The translations under genes were made by a program, and so were the position numbers. From Guillardia theta CCMP2712 (lineage: Eukaryota; Cryptophyceae; Pyrenomonadales; Geminigeraceae): 64,000 nucleotides of DNA. This document shows, piece after piece, positions 45,888-62,415 of the stretch; the stretch's first letter is position 1; each line of letters starts with the position of its first letter. The notes beneath the pieces were generated by a model. It worked only from the letters and a program-made list of their open reading frames with translations. It ran no database searches and was not told the origin of the DNA. Location of the stretch: the NCBI RefSeq assembly GCF_000315625.1, contig NW_005434626.1, positions 57,930 to 121,929 on the forward strand, given 5' to 3'.

Positions 45888-46586
45888 GACGGCAAGTTAG
45901 GGAGCCAAGGAGGAACAGAGAGCGGAGAGCAAAAGAAAATCAGAGATACAAGCGCTCTATGAGGTCAGTGAAGGAGATGTGGAGATACAAGCGCTCTATG
46001 ACGTTAGTGTTGCATGCGCCATGCGGTGATTGGAAGCCTCATGCATGGAGAGCTCCATACATGAGATAAGACAAGGACGATGACAGAAGTTGAAGATAAG
46101 GACGGGGAAGGGAAGGGAAGCAAGGGGAGGCGGAGGGGGGGGAAGGCGAAGAGGAGCGAGGGAGGGAGGCGAGGGAGGGAGGGAAGCGATTAGGTCCAAC
46201 GAACGGTAATTAGATTCTATTAGACTGAAATGGAGGGCGGGAAACATGTCGCAGAAGAATGAGGATGGTACGGCCCTACTCGCCTCCCTTGCCCCTCCTC
46301 TTCCACACCCTCCTCAAGCTTGTCTACCAGCACCCGAACTCACCCTCTTCTTCCTTACTTGCTCGTCCTCCCAGTCCTCCTGATCTCACGCTCATTCCTC
46401 TGCTGCTTTTCCTCGTCTTCCTCCTGCCCTCAACCTCTTCAAGTGTAGAGAGTAGGAAGAAAAGCCATGAGGAGAAGAGCGACGAATAATGAGAGGAGGA
46501 GAGCGAAAGGAGAATGTTGAGTGAGGAAAGACGTGAGGAGGGGCTTCTGAATGATACGACAGGAAAGAAAGAATTCCTCAAAGAGG
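45888..46586. other. Spacer without a supported gene
   Basis: Contains a GAGGGAGG-rich tract (46080-46190) and pyrimidine-rich DNA (46270-46440). A direct repeat of gagatacaagcgctctatga occurs at 45946 and 45982. No exon with splice sites was found. Confidence 0.45.
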
Positions 46587-47084
46587 ATGTTTGACAGCAG
46601 GAACAGATCTTCGTCTTTGACAGCAGGAACAGATCTTCGTCTTTGACAGCAGGAACAGATCTTCGTCTTTGACAGCAGGAACAGATCTTCGTCTTTGACA
46701 GCAGGAACAGATCTTCGTCTTTGACAGCAGGAACAGATCTTCGTCTTTGACAGCAGGAACAGAGCTTCGTCTTTGACAGCAGGAACAGATCTTCGTCTTT
46801 GACAGCAGGAACAGATCTTCGTCTTTGACAGCAGGAACAGATCTTCGTCTTTGACAGCAGGAACAGATCTTCGTCTTTGACAGCAGGAACAGAGCTTCGT
46901 CTTTGACAGCAGGAACAGAGCTTCGTCTTTGACAGCAGGAACAGATCTTCGTCTTTGACAGCAGGAACAGATCTTCGTCTTTGACAGCAGGAACAGATCT
47001 TCGTCTTTGACAGCAGGAACAGATCTTCGTCTTTGACAGCAGGAACAGATCTTCGTCTTTGACAGCAGGAACAGATCTTCGTCA
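46587..47084. repeat. 26-bp satellite array (aggaacagatcttcgtctttgacagc)
   Basis: About 19 near-identical copies of a 26-bp unit, varying mainly at one base (agatcttcg or agagcttcg). As 26 is not a multiple of 3, three units make a 26-residue peptide period, and the minus strand is open through the whole array. That long frame (46324-47085) is explained by the repeat and is not called a gene. Confidence 0.97.
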
Positions 47085-47952
47085 TGTATTTCTGTCCCTG
47101 TTCATGTCACCTTCCTGAGCTTTGAGTGATATTGCCGTCTCAAGATTGAGTTTTAAAGACGTTTATCCCATGGATTCAAGACGTTGTCTATTGTCTCTTA
47201 CGTTTGAAGAAATCTTTCTCGTGTGTCTTTTGTGCATACAACATGTGTGTGTGACTGCTAAAGTCTGTTCTGCCAACATGAACCCTCCTACCCGTTTTGA
47301 GGGTCAAAACTTCAGTCGCTCTCATCTCGCAACTCTCACGCTGATTCAAGCACTGCCTGTGCCTGAGTGCTTGGACGGCTGCAGCAACTGAAGTTGAGAT
47401 GGCAGTCATTCGTGACTTCAATTCGGTCTCGCCCCATTCAAGTAGTCAGATATGCATGACGAGAGTCGATACTCCTCTCCTCACAATCAACTCACAGCTT
47501 TGACGCTGCTCTTCTGTTCAAATCTGCCCTCGTCCATGTCCTGCCTCCCCTCCCCTCCCCTCCCCTCCCTCCCCTCCCTCCCCTCCCCTCCCCTCCCTCC
47601 CCTCCCCTCCCTCCCCTCAATCTCTTTCGCTGCTTTACGCATTTTTGACTTGATTCCGACAGTCACCCTTCGCATCTTCACCCCACCCCACCCCACCTTC
47701 AACCTTCACTTGGGGAGAAAGTTGACAAACTTCTTAGAGGGTTGGGATACTTTCTGTACTCTTCTGTATCATCCAGAGGTCAGCAAAGTTATAAGTCGAG
47801 CATTAAGATATATTGCGACATCACTGAGGTAGGCCACTGAGATGGGCGGGGGGGGATGGAGGGATACAGAAACCAGGGGTTGTGGTTTTGTCCTCAGCTT
47901 TGCGTTGCTTGCAAGACATGGGGTGGGGTGGCACTGGGTAGCGGAGGACAAA
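47085..47952. other. Spacer with a weak open frame and a CCCCT microsatellite
   Basis: A plus-strand frame at 47122-47391 (SFKDVYPMDSRRCLLSLTFE, later MNPPTRFEGQNFSRSHLATL) could be a small exon but has no partner. 47536-47620 is a tcccc/tccctcccc repeat. The last 150 bases should contain the promoter of the channel starting at 47953. Confidence 0.35.
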
Positions 47953-53289
<5,337 letters not shown>

Positions 53290-53450
53290 GATGACAGGAA
53301 GAACGGAGATCTCATCTCCTACATCTAAACCTTCTGCCATTCCCTCTCCCTCTTTTCTCGTCCTACTCTACTCCCCTTCTCGTTCTCCCTTCCATCCTCC
53401 CTCTCCCTCTTATCCCACACTCCTCCCTTTCCCTCCACTCGTTGAAATGT

Positions 53451-54282
53451 TCAGGTCTTATTCAATAAACGTGTCGCATCCGACCCCTTCTCCTCTCTCG
53501 TCATGCCCTTTACGGCCGCCAGCATCATCCCTAGCAGAGCGGCGCCAACGAGGGTGCGACGCAGGAGCAAGGAGGCGGAGGCGGAGGAGGAGGAAAGAGA
53601 GAAGAGAAACTCGTCGAAGCTGCGGGGCGTCAGGCAATCAAGAAACGCTACAAGGAGATCAGGCTGACCGGAGGAAGGAGTAAGGCTCACAGTCCAGCAG
53701 CTCTCCAGCAGACGAAATGTCGAGGTGAATTTCATCGATCAAACTCTCTGCATCTGAAGTCAGGCAGGACAACATGGACCTCCTCTCTCCCTCCCCCTCT
53801 CCTACCAAGTGACTCGAACTTTGCTTCTGCCCGCAGGTGACCTACGATGACGATCTTGATGGAAGAGCCGTAGAAGTCGTCAGGGAAGGAGTGGAGGAGG
53901 TGGGGCTCCACCGTCATGCTCGTGTTTGCGAATTGCGGGTTCCCTGCCAAGAGTAAGCAGAGAGGAGATGAAAGAGGGAGAGGGGAGATCAGAGGAGATC
54001 AGAGGAGATCAGAGGAGGAGGGGCTACATCCAACCGACGTCACCATCTTGTAAGGACCAACGCCGTCAACCGTCGCCCATCCGAAGTAAATGCCTGTTTC
54101 AAAGGAGCGAGGCAGTTGCTTCAGCGCGTCGTGCGGCAGGTTGGCTGCCATGGCGTCAGGATGGAGGAGGAGAGTAGAAGCGAACCTGTGGGGATGCCGA
54201 GCACTTTGCTTCCTCTCCCAAACCCTTTCACTACTTCTCCGCTCATCCTCACCGGAGCTTCCAGCGCCCTGGGCTCTCGCAT
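53451..54282 (-). CDS. Riboflavin kinase with hydrophobic C-terminal extension
   Basis: Five exons (54282-54186, 54144-54028, 53943-53806, 53753-53691, 53647-53451) join with matching phase 1 at every intron to about 203 residues. The N-terminus reads GEVVKGFGRGSKVLGIPTA, the nucleotide-binding start of flavokinase. GIYFGWATVDG, KMVTSVGWNPQF and TVEPHLLHSFPDDFYG follow, then IKIVIVGHLRAEAKFESL and LIDEIHLDI. The enzyme converts riboflavin and ATP to FMN. Eukaryotic monofunctional kinases are about 155-165 residues. Here a 60-residue tail continues, with a hydrophobic segment (TLVGAALLGMMLAAVKG) near the end. This could be a tail anchor or an amphipathic addition. No FAD synthetase or phosphatase domain is present. 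The first ATG at 54282 is close to the conserved core, so no N-terminal targeting peptide is visible. Confidence 0.92.
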
Positions 54283-54529
54283 CTATCGAGCATCGCGGTG
54301 AGGCCAATGGAGTGATGAGAGACGAGGAGGAACGAAACCAAGATAGGAGGCGAGAAAGTGAAGAATCAAGGGATTCATGGAGGGCGGGACCTACAGACGG
54401 GCAGGGGGGAAGGAAACCGAAGGAAACCGAAGGGATTGTGGGGGAGGAGGACATGGGAGGAGGATCGAGCAACTCTACCGCAACCGCCGGCATGGCGAAG
54501 CAGGGCAGGGATGAGGCGCTCAGAGCAGC

Positions 54530-55015
54530 CCGCCTCAGTACAATCCGAAGCCCTGACTACCTGCTGACTACCCGGGGGCCCCCGGGCCCCGGCCACACCG
54601 TCACCGTGACTGGCACGGTGTGACACACTGGCACCACCCCAACTTCCCCCTAGCTGCCATGTCAGCCGGCCAGCGCCCGGCCGCCCCGGCTGCCGGGTGC
54701 GTGACGGCCCGGTGTCAGTCATGGCCCAGTGGCGGGCTCAGCCCCCGGACACGCCCGGCCGACTCTGTTACCGTACTCGTCGCCGTAGTACCGTACTTAC
54801 CGTACCAGTACGCCGGCTACCGTTACTCGTACTACGGTACGTACTACGGTACTACCGGCGGTACTCAGTATTACTCGTAGGCTACGGTACTCAGTGACTG
54901 CTGCTCGTACGCCTGCCCCTGTACTATGATGGTACTCATCACGTGATTCGTAGCACGGTACCGGTACTGTTCATGGTTACTCGTACGGCTACTACCGGGT
55001 ACTATTTTTCACTGT
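54530..55015. repeat. GC-rich island passing into GTAC-rich palindromic DNA
   Basis: 54560-54760 is GC-rich with short palindromes (caccgtcaccgtgactggca, ggcacggtgtg). 54765-55005 is dense in the self-complementary word gtac, in strings such as actacggtacgtactacgg, giving an extended potential hairpin near 54826-54852. No coding content is supported. Confidence 0.7.
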
Positions 55016-55195
55016 GACTGTGCATGTTTGCATTCCACATCATCATTCTCATACTCGCATGTGTCGCCCGTAGTAGTCGCTCGGACGGGTCTTGCACCCG
55101 TACGTCTGGCTCCTGCCCTTCCGTGTCAGTGGGATGCCACTGTCAAGACCAAACTGAGCTACATGGTTCGCTTCTCAGCCCATGCAACATCTACG

Positions 55196-56258
55196 TGAGG
55201 AGCATCGTGACCCGCAGATGCACGGAAGGCGTCCTGAGCGAGAGGGACTCTTGCTCGCCCTCCAACTCTACATCATCCCCGAGTCAACATCCACGCCTGG
55301 CATGTTCATGTTGAGGAGGAGGATGCGGCACTGACCTCCCGTGCTGAGAGCGGGCGCTCATGCAGCCGTCGATGCTTTCAAGGCTCGACTTTAGATCCTT
55401 GTGATGGCGCGTTCGAGCTCGCTGCTTCCATGCGTAGTCAGCAGCTAGAAGACAGGAGGAAGATGAGGGTGACCTGACTGGCATTAGCTGAGAGGTCAAG
55501 GAAAGATTCTCTGCAGACGATTGTCACAGAACTTTAGGCACACAAAGAGCTGCTCGTCTTCCTGTTTGACTGGCTGGGATAGTGCTTGCGAGCATGACGC
55601 GAACCGCTGGCCTCCTGTTCAGGGTTGTTATCAATGATTGCAGGGCTGCATCCCCTCCAGCAGCTCTCGCCGATGCCTCTGACCGTGGAGCTGTTGACGA
55701 GGTCTGAGTTCGAGGCGATGTTGGCTGTGTTGCACAGTCTTCCTTGGCAGTCGATCTTCCTCAGGCTGCGCGTGCCCTCTCCCTGTGCTGACAGCAGCTG
55801 TCTGCCCATGACGGGCTGTAGTTGCGTGAGGGAGGTGAAGAGGACAAGAGCGAAAACCTTGATGACGGCGAAGCGGCTGCAGGAGAGAGGCGCCACTCTA
55901 CTCGAGCTGACGAGACATGAATGCACCTCCAGCAACCTGACATGGCGTTACCTCCCAGCTGGTGGCTCGCGGGCCTCGTTGATCTTCGTTGCAGCTTGTC
56001 GCTCCGCCGCCTTCACAGCCGCCTGCACACGCAGATCAAGAAACTAGGGTACATCCGTCCCTCAATGATGCTGGAGCTAGGTGAAGAAACTAGGTACATC
56101 CGTCCCTCAATGATGCTGGTGCTAGGCGAAGAAACTAGGTACACTTGTCCCTCAATGATGCTGGTGCTAGGTGAAGAAACTAGGTACACTTGACCCTCAA
56201 TGATGCTGGAAGAATCCATGCACATCACCTTGGCTGTCGCTTCGATCCAGCTCGCCAT
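55196..56258 (-). CDS. Hypothetical protein, partial exon model
   Basis: Not recognised. The start MASWIEATAK (56258-56229) ends at a GT donor. After an intron containing tandem repeats, an exon from 56032 encodes AAVKAAERQAATKINEARE in phase 0. A 45-nt intron leads to SSRVAPLSCSRFAVIK. A 42-nt segment bounded by gt and ag follows that may or may not be spliced, then PVMGRQLLSAQGEGTRSLRK and CNTANIASNSDLVNSSTV. Further exons are suggested by EDEQLFVCLKFCDN, AADYAWKQRARTRHHKDLKS and LEGEQESLSLRTPSVHL, but their joins are uncertain and the end near 55196 is a guess. If the 42-nt segment is retained it supplies a hydrophobic stretch (VFALVLFTSLTQLQ). Confidence 0.5.
56042..56200. repeat. Tandem repeat of about 51 bp (three to four copies) in an intron
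   Basis: The phrase ccctcaatgatgctgg.gcta followed by ggtgaagaaactaggtac repeats with few changes. It lies between the first two predicted exons of the minus-strand gene, so length variation would not alter the protein. Confidence 0.85.
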
Positions 56259-56398
56259 GCGAGCGATTCAGTGAAGACCGTTAAAACACAGACAAGTGGG
56301 TCAATCTTTCAAACTTCCTTTCAAATTTTCAAAAATGAAGAAACCAAAATAAAATATGATTGACAAACCTAGTCAACTTATCACAGCAACTCAAAGCA

Positions 56399-56797
56399 TC
56401 ACAGAGCAAAGTAGTGCTTCCGAATCTCCTCCTCCTCCTCCTCCTCCTCCTCCTCCTCCTCCTCCTCCTCTGACTTTGTCGAGGAGCCTGAGGAGCCTGA
56501 AGCTTCGATCGATTTTTCGGACTCTTTGACGGTGGGCCTGCCCAGGCGGCTGATGACCGTTGCGGAGCTGGAGAGCAGGAAGGAATCGTATTGAGCAGGA
56601 GTGGGCAGCAAGGGAAGATATGGTCTTGTCTTACAGCCACGAGGGCAGCAAGAGAAGCTATGGTCTTGTCTTACAGCCACGAGGGCAGCAAGGGCTCTAA
56701 CGGCAGCACGATTGGATGAACCTCGAGGAGGAGCAGGCAGCAGATCTAAGAAGATGAACGAGGGATGCTCACTCGTGCAAGAGGCAAGCCTCACCAC
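56399..56797 (-). CDS. Hypothetical protein ending in a glutamate-rich tract
   Basis: Not recognised. The minus-strand frame includes AQYDSFLLSSSATVISRLG, RPTVKESEKSIEASGSSG and then a run of glutamates encoded by a GAG repeat (56429-56470), ending IRKHYFAL. The central segment has a coding-like composition, but the start is uncertain and the N-terminal part overlaps a tandem duplication. Upstream exons are likely. Confidence 0.45.
   Translation of the reverse strand: MVRLASCTSEHPSFIFLDLLPAPPRGSSNRAAVRALAALVAVRQDHSFSCCPRGCKTRPYLPLLPTPAQYDSFLLSSSATVISRLGRPTVKESEKSIEASGSSGSSTKSEEEEEEEEEEEEEEEIRKHYFAL
56603..56696. repeat. Tandem duplication of about 42 bp
   Basis: The sequence tatggtcttgtcttacagcc followed by acgagggcagcaagrgaagc is present twice in direct succession. 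On the minus strand each copy contains a potential splice donor (gtaagac) within the hypothetical gene above. Confidence 0.8.
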
Positions 56798-58066
56798 CCC
56801 TGGTGGTTCCCCTCGACTATAAAAGAATCGTCAACAACTGCCGAATCGATAGTGTTTGTGTTATAACCTTCACATCTCTACTCTTCACCTCTACGTGATC
56901 CAGCCGAGGTGCCTTGAGCATGCGCTGTAGACGTCTGCAACCCAAAAAGCGTCGGGGGGTGACACGATTTGGTAGCGTTAAATGGTAGCGTTAAACCCTA
57001 AACCAGGTGTAGTGCTTTGTGAAGTTTCCTTCTGTTCCCCTCTCCCATTTGTTTTACTTTCTTGCTTCTGGATTACTGTATGTCGTAGCCTCCGGAGAGC
57101 TCGAGCGGCGTGGGCCTACTGGGGTACACTTGAGTCAGATACCTCGCGACAAAGAAACAGTTCAAGTGTCTCATCAGAGTCCCAGGCAACACCCGAAGGT
57201 GAGGTTGACCATCATGCCATGCTTTTATCAGGAGCAGCTTGCCATTCACCGTCCGAACCTAGAAGTCTACCTACACCTTAACCACCTTGCTTGGCTGCCG
57301 TACCTTCTTTGATCATTAGCTTACTGGACTCTACTACCTTGCTTGATTAGCTTGCTTGGTCAGCTGAGCCGCAAAGCGCTGATACAGGTCAACAGTCATG
57401 GTTGAGATGATCCACTGAGCCATTCTTCATTGATTGCTGCTGCATTCCTCTTCATGGCATATCGTTCACTGATCCATCTATTCCCGTATCGTGAGACAAG
57501 TCAAGGCCGCGCCAAGGCCCTACTACCTCTGGTGGCCCTCCTCCCTCCTCCTGCCCTCCCTTCCCCATCCAGGCCCTAGGCCTGCATCCAGGCGTCATCC
57601 AGCAAGGGCTCCCAGGGCCCCAACCAGCAGCCAACCCATGCTCGATGGTCTTCCCTAGGCTCCGTCCTCGATGTTCTCGTGCTCTAGCTTGCACGTGCTC
57701 CTTGTCTTTCCTTCCTCTGACTTGCTCCTTGTTCTCGTTTCTAGTTTTTTTCCCACGCCCGTATCCTTTGCTCCTGCTTGTTTCTTGCGCCGTATATGTT
57801 CGATCAACCTCCTCCCAACTGTTGATCTATTTCTCGTTCCTCTCTCCTCTCCATCTCTTTCAATCTCTCTTCTCTGCTTTCCTTTACCATCTCCTCTCTT
57901 TGCTGCTCCGTCCCTCCTTGCTCTTGTTTTCTTCAAGCCCGCGGTCCGCTGTCTTGTACAGCTCCGTCTCAAAGAATAAAAAACCGTACAAATCATAATG
58001 ACAGACATAGATTCAGAGGAATGGAGGTTGAGAGAGCGAGCGAGTTTGTTTGACCTCTGCAGGCAG
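56798..58066. other. Spacer with weak open frames
   Basis: A plus-strand frame at 57019-57312 (SHLFYFLASGLLYVVASGEL, later MPCFYQEQLAIHRPNLEVYL) could be a small secreted or membrane protein, but its codon use is not convincing and it has no neighbours to join. 57640-57960 is pyrimidine-rich. Nothing further is seen before the NHL gene start. Confidence 0.35.
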
Positions 58067-59847
58067 ATGCTTCTCTTCCGCCTCTCGTTATGCTTGATGA
58101 TGCTAGCAACTCGAGCAACTTCCCATCTGCTCGGAGACACGTGCACTGTGAGGCTTCACCTCTCTCGTTTCTCATCCCTTCTGTCTTTTCCTCTCTCTTT
58201 GCATCTCACTTAGATTCAGATTGCTGGCAACGGAGCCACTGGTTATGCCGATGGAGCTGCAGGGGCTGCGAGTTTTTCGGGGCCCTCAGGCATCTCAACG
58301 TGGGCCAACGGTAGGGGTGAGGCCGAAGCCCCACGCCTGAGAGAGCAGCAGGGAACTCCATCCTTGTGGTCGACACTGGAAACAACGTGGTCAGGCTGCT
58401 CGCCAGCGCACAGGTGAATCAGGCGAGCCGCTGCCGAACCTCTGAAACCTGCTGGGAGGTCTCGACGATCGCCGGGAACGGGAGGCAGGGCGTCGCAGAC
58501 GGTCAGGCGACATCGGCTGAGTTCAAGTCACCTCAGTGAGTGCCTTGTGCCTTGCTCATGCTGCTTGCACAGCTCTCCCAGCGACGTGGCCACCAAGACT
58601 GATTTCAACACGGGCATGGTGACGGCGCTGGTAAGCGACACCAACAACAAGAAGATCAGGTTCCTCTACGTGGGTCAAGAACAGGTCGGGAGGTCTGCCA
58701 AGCTTGAGCCCTCCTCTGATGTCCCTGACTGTGTTGGTCATCAAGCTTTGTCCAGACTTCCATGCAACAGCCGTCAGGTGGTTTGTGTCTTGTTATCCCA
58801 TCGTGACAGACCTCGCATCTCTCAGCTCTTGCGCTGGCCCCGAACCAGGCGACTCTCATCGTTTCTGACCTTGAGCTCCATCAACTCCTGACCTTCAACA
58901 TGGCTGATGGCAAGACTTCGAAGTTCGTGGGAAACGGACAACGAGGATATCAAGACGGCGCAACAGCATCGTTCAACGGCCCGAGAGGACTGACTTTCTC
59001 GCCCGATGGAACCTACGTATGCTCTCCTGCTCTCACGCCCATGACCAGCACCTGCTGCAGATTCTTGTGGCTGACACAGGCAACCATGTCGTGAGGAAAA
59101 TTGACGTGGGCTCAGCCATGACCTCCACCCTCGCTGGGGCAGCGGGGATGGCGGGATACCAGGACGGGATGGGAGTGGATGCGAGGTGAGAGGGAAAGGA
59201 GGGAGGAGGAAGTTGACGCGCGCAGGTTTCAATCTCCCTACGGCATCACCATCGACTCTGTCGGGCAGTTCGCGTATGTCTCAGAGACCGACGGGAACAG
59301 GATCAGGTGCCTGTGACAGGCGGGGGCCTTGAAGCCTCTGACGCCTGCCAAGGATGATCGACCTTGCAACAAACGTCGTGTCCTCCATCAGCGGAAGCAG
59401 CCTCGGCCTTGCAGGCTCCCAAGACGGAGAAGGATACACAGCGCGATTCAGCGGTGGAAGCGTCATGACGACGTGACAATCAGCTGAGGAGGATGTGACT
59501 GGGGAGCTGCAGGTCCCAAGGGGGTGACGCTCATGAACGATCAAGTGCTGCTGGTGTCAGACTCGAACAACAACCGAATCCGAGCGGTTGCGACCAAGGT
59601 GATAAAAGCTCAAGCGATCCGAGCTGACTTCTCTCATATGGTGCCAACAGGATAACATAAAGATCGATCTTTGTGTATCATCGACTACCACTCAGAATGC
59701 GTATGCTTGAGTCCCATCCTCTCTTTTTGTCTCCTAACTCAACCGAATAGGACCGCGACTGCCAACGAGTTGAACCTTGATGCTCGCGTAAGTGTAACAA
59801 GCCTCCTGAGTATGATTCTGCTTCTTGCGTGGACGTGTTAGATTTAG
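58067..59847 (+). CDS. Secreted NHL-repeat beta-propeller protein
   Basis: The start at 58067 gives the signal peptide MLLFRLSLCLMMLATRATS. Many short exons then encode NHL repeats: IAGNGATGYADGAAGAASF, ILVVDTGNNVVRLLASAQ, TIAGNGRQGVADGQATSAEF, VGNGQRGYQDGATASFNGP, ILVADTGNHVVRKIDVGS and FQSPYGITIDSVGQFAYVSE, with a final VSDSNNNRIRAVATK. At least five blades are visible. The repeated pattern (GNG.GY.DG, then F..P.G, then V.D..N..IR) is diagnostic. NHL propellers mediate protein or ligand binding, and a few are enzymes; this one has no additional catalytic domain. The last exon (TATANELNLDAR) splices in phase 0 to a codon and a TAG at 59847. A 75-residue open frame continues to 60053 in another phase. 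Confidence 0.85.
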
Positions 59848-60216
59848 ATAGATTTACAAACATGCTGCCAGAAACAACTGATGCTCGCCTGATAGTAGAA
59901 GCTACTTTCCCCATATCAAATGAGCTTCTTCACCTAAGTTCACCTCTTCTCACTCTCCGAGTCAGTCAAGTGACATCGGTCAAGGACACTCGAGAACAGC
60001 TAAGCGCCTTCAGGCGGCCCGAGACCGACCGTAGGCTGAAGGAGACATGGTGAGGAAAACACGCACACAATTCGCAACGACAAGAGCTGCGCAAACACAC
60101 AACTTCCCTTGGCACAGTACCGTCATCAGCGCAGCCCTGCATCAGTCTGTCCGCTGCCCTACCAGGTGGACATGTCCGTTCTCCGGCGCCGGGAGGTTGG
60201 CAGAGCTACCAATTGC

Positions 60217-60510
60217 CGCCCGCTTTGTGGCGGCAGCGGACGTCTCGACTGACAGTGGTCAGTCGGCTGCCTCCGGGTATCGCGTCTAAGGGATTTATTC
60301 CTCCTGCATGTTGTTGCTTGATTGCTTGTCCCTTCGGCTGCTTGTCTGCACGGCTTCGCGCTTGGGCTGGCGGTGCCGCGTCTGGGTGCCAGCAGTGCTG
60401 GTTCTTTTCGGGCTTGTGTTTTGTGTGTGATTGTGCAGCTTCTCGCTGTGCGCTGTGTGCCAGGAGGTTTAGCTTGATCCTGCTTTGTTTTGCTTGAGGC
60501 ACTTTTTACC
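60217..60510 (+). mobile_element. 5'-truncated 3' end of a retroelement (copy A)
   Basis: The last 20 or so codons of the element frame (VSTDSGQSAASGYRV type) and the following non-coding tail, ending gaggcactttttaccttc, match the tail of the inverted copy at 62411-62715. Only the 3' end is present, as in 5'-truncated LINE insertions. Confidence 0.7.
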
Positions 60511-62411
60511 TTCTGCCAGTAAATCCAATACCGATGGGGGAAACACGTCGAGTGGCGCCGACGATCGGCGCGGAGCTGGCGAAGCGTCTCCGTCCCTCAC
60601 TGTGACGTCGGGTGCCTCCATTCGTCACTTTGACCTCTCTGTCCACCTGGCGCTTGAGAAATACCACCGCTGGCCTTCCTCGCAGTACCTCGCCGCGCAT
60701 CCCGACCTGCTAGAGTTTGCGAGGTTCAAGCGGGAGCTTCCGCATAGTCGGGGAGGGGACGAGTTCACGCCCTCTGAGGGTCTACACCCCGCTGTTTACT
60801 ATACGGCTATCGCTCGCTTCCTCGCTTGGTACTCTGACCAGCCGATGTCACGGACGCTGCTCTCTCCTCATAGCCTGGACGTTCACTGCTCGAGATCTCT
60901 CCGTGCCCAGAAGCATCCTCTGGCGACCTTCTTCGTTGAGGCGCACGACTTCGTTCATAATGCTGGAGCGATCCTCTACCGTCGTGTCAAGGCTCCTGCA
61001 CCAGCTGCAGATGGCGCGGCGATCCCACCTGCCCCGGCTGCTGTGCCTGATGACGCAGGACGCCCCCCGGCATCTGTACTCGTCTCATGAGCACTTCATT
61101 CCTCCGCCTGCGCAGCGAAATGTGACCCCTCTTGTCATGCGCGTCTTCCCTCGCCATGTGCATGCTCGCGCTGCGCTGACCGATCAGCAGCGTCTCGGAT
61201 ATCCTCACCTTGCACAGCCGCAGGACACACTCGCTCAAGTCGCAGGATAGGGTCTTGCAGTCTACCATCTTCGCTCATTTTCCTGAGCGAGACCTGAGCC
61301 ACTCTCCGATGCGAGTCTCGAGCTACTACCCCCTCAAGGCCTTCCCGCACCGCTATGCTCAGATGCTCGACTGCTATCTCCATGGCATGCCGATCTGCCA
61401 GTGTCCGACGGAATGTGATGGATGTCAGCGCGAGCTCGATCCCTCCGTTGCTGCACATCATCTCCAGACCTGCAAACGCCGATCCTCCAAGCTTCCCACG
61501 GCGCATGTCTACCTTCTGCCAGTAAATCCATTATCTTACAACCTTACTCGTACGATTCGGTCGATGCTGAACGAAGCTGGTCTTCAGAGCGTCATCGATA
61601 CAGTGGGGGATCCTCGCTCTCGACGGCAGGTACCCTCCCATCCTCATGGCCGCAAGATGAAGGGCGATATCCACATCCCTGGAATCCGCGATCGAGGGTC
61701 CGAGCAGTACGAGGGCTTGATGGCGGACGTGACGTTGGTCCACTGTGACCCTTACATTGGAAGCTCTGCCGACCTGACCAAGTGGGGGGAGGTCAACCTC
61801 GACGCCCTCCATGTTGCAGCGTCTGAGAAGATTCGCAAACATCGCGCTGCATATGCTATGACTACTCCTCCTCGAGCGTTCATCCCTCTTGCCATCTCGA
61901 CGGACGGTACCCTGCATCCTGACACCCTCCGCTTCATCTGGTATCTCGCGGACATCATTGCTCAGCGCTCAATGCCTCTTGAGGATGCGGCGTTTGGTCG
62001 GCACTTCGTGCCTGATGACGGACCTGCTGCTGAGGTCTTGGCTCGCAAACGCGCCGCCACCTATCAGCGCCTCACCATGCAGCTGACGCTGGAGGCGCTC
62101 TTGTCTGGTGCGAGGCGCATGACGCCCTTGCGGTCACGCCGGTCCTTGGGCATTGCCGCGGCGTGCGGCCGCCGTCACGGGCGGCTACCGCTGACTCGGC
62201 TACCGCTGACTCGGAGGCTAGCGAGGAGGACTACCTCGAGCGGTACCGTGTTCCTGTGTCCAGCCTCCCTCCGTCCGCTGCCCCAGGCGGACCCCCGGGC
62301 AACGCCGGCTCCTTGTCGGCGGCTGCCCTTTCTCCTTCCGCGGCCGCCCGCTTTGTGCCGGCAGCGGACGTCTCGACTGACAGTGGTCAGTCGGCTGCCT
62401 CCGGGTATCGC
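60511..62411 (+). mobile_element. Rearranged retroelement copy B, probably LINE-like
   Basis: It begins with a fragment equal to part of the C-terminal region of copy C (GGNTSSGADDRR, 60530-60602). It then has a different segment (VHLALEKYHRWPSSQYLAA) and, from about 61250, the conserved domain shared with copy C. It lacks an internal stretch after MTPLR that copy C has. It stops abruptly at 62411, where copy C begins in the opposite direction. No reverse transcriptase active-site motif (YxDD) was found inside it. Confidence 0.65.
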
Positions 62412-62415
62412 GTGA
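61210..62415 (+). pseudogene. Retroelement C-terminal domain frame, rearranged
   Basis: A 401-residue frame with a cysteine/histidine cluster (CQCPTECDGCQRELDPSVAA, then HHLQTCKRR) followed by TRTIRSMLNEAGLQSVID, DVTLVHCDPYIGSS and RKHRAAYAMTTPPRAFIPLA. The layout, a zinc-knuckle-like Cys/His block then a restriction-like region with conserved D residues after it, resembles the C-terminus of many non-LTR retrotransposon polyproteins downstream of reverse transcriptase. Relative to copy C it has an 11-residue insertion (VYLLPVNPLSY) and, after MTPLR, a deletion with frame change. It is probably inactive. Confidence 0.6.

Noticed and set aside
46324-47085. 253-residue minus-strand frame with a cysteine-rich repeat peptide
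   Set aside because: It is fully explained by the 26-bp satellite being stop-free; there are no splice sites or unique flanking coding sequence.
55024-55314. Plus-strand frame with signal-peptide-like start and many cysteines
   Set aside because: It overlaps probable minus-strand exons and has no downstream partner; kept out for lack of support.
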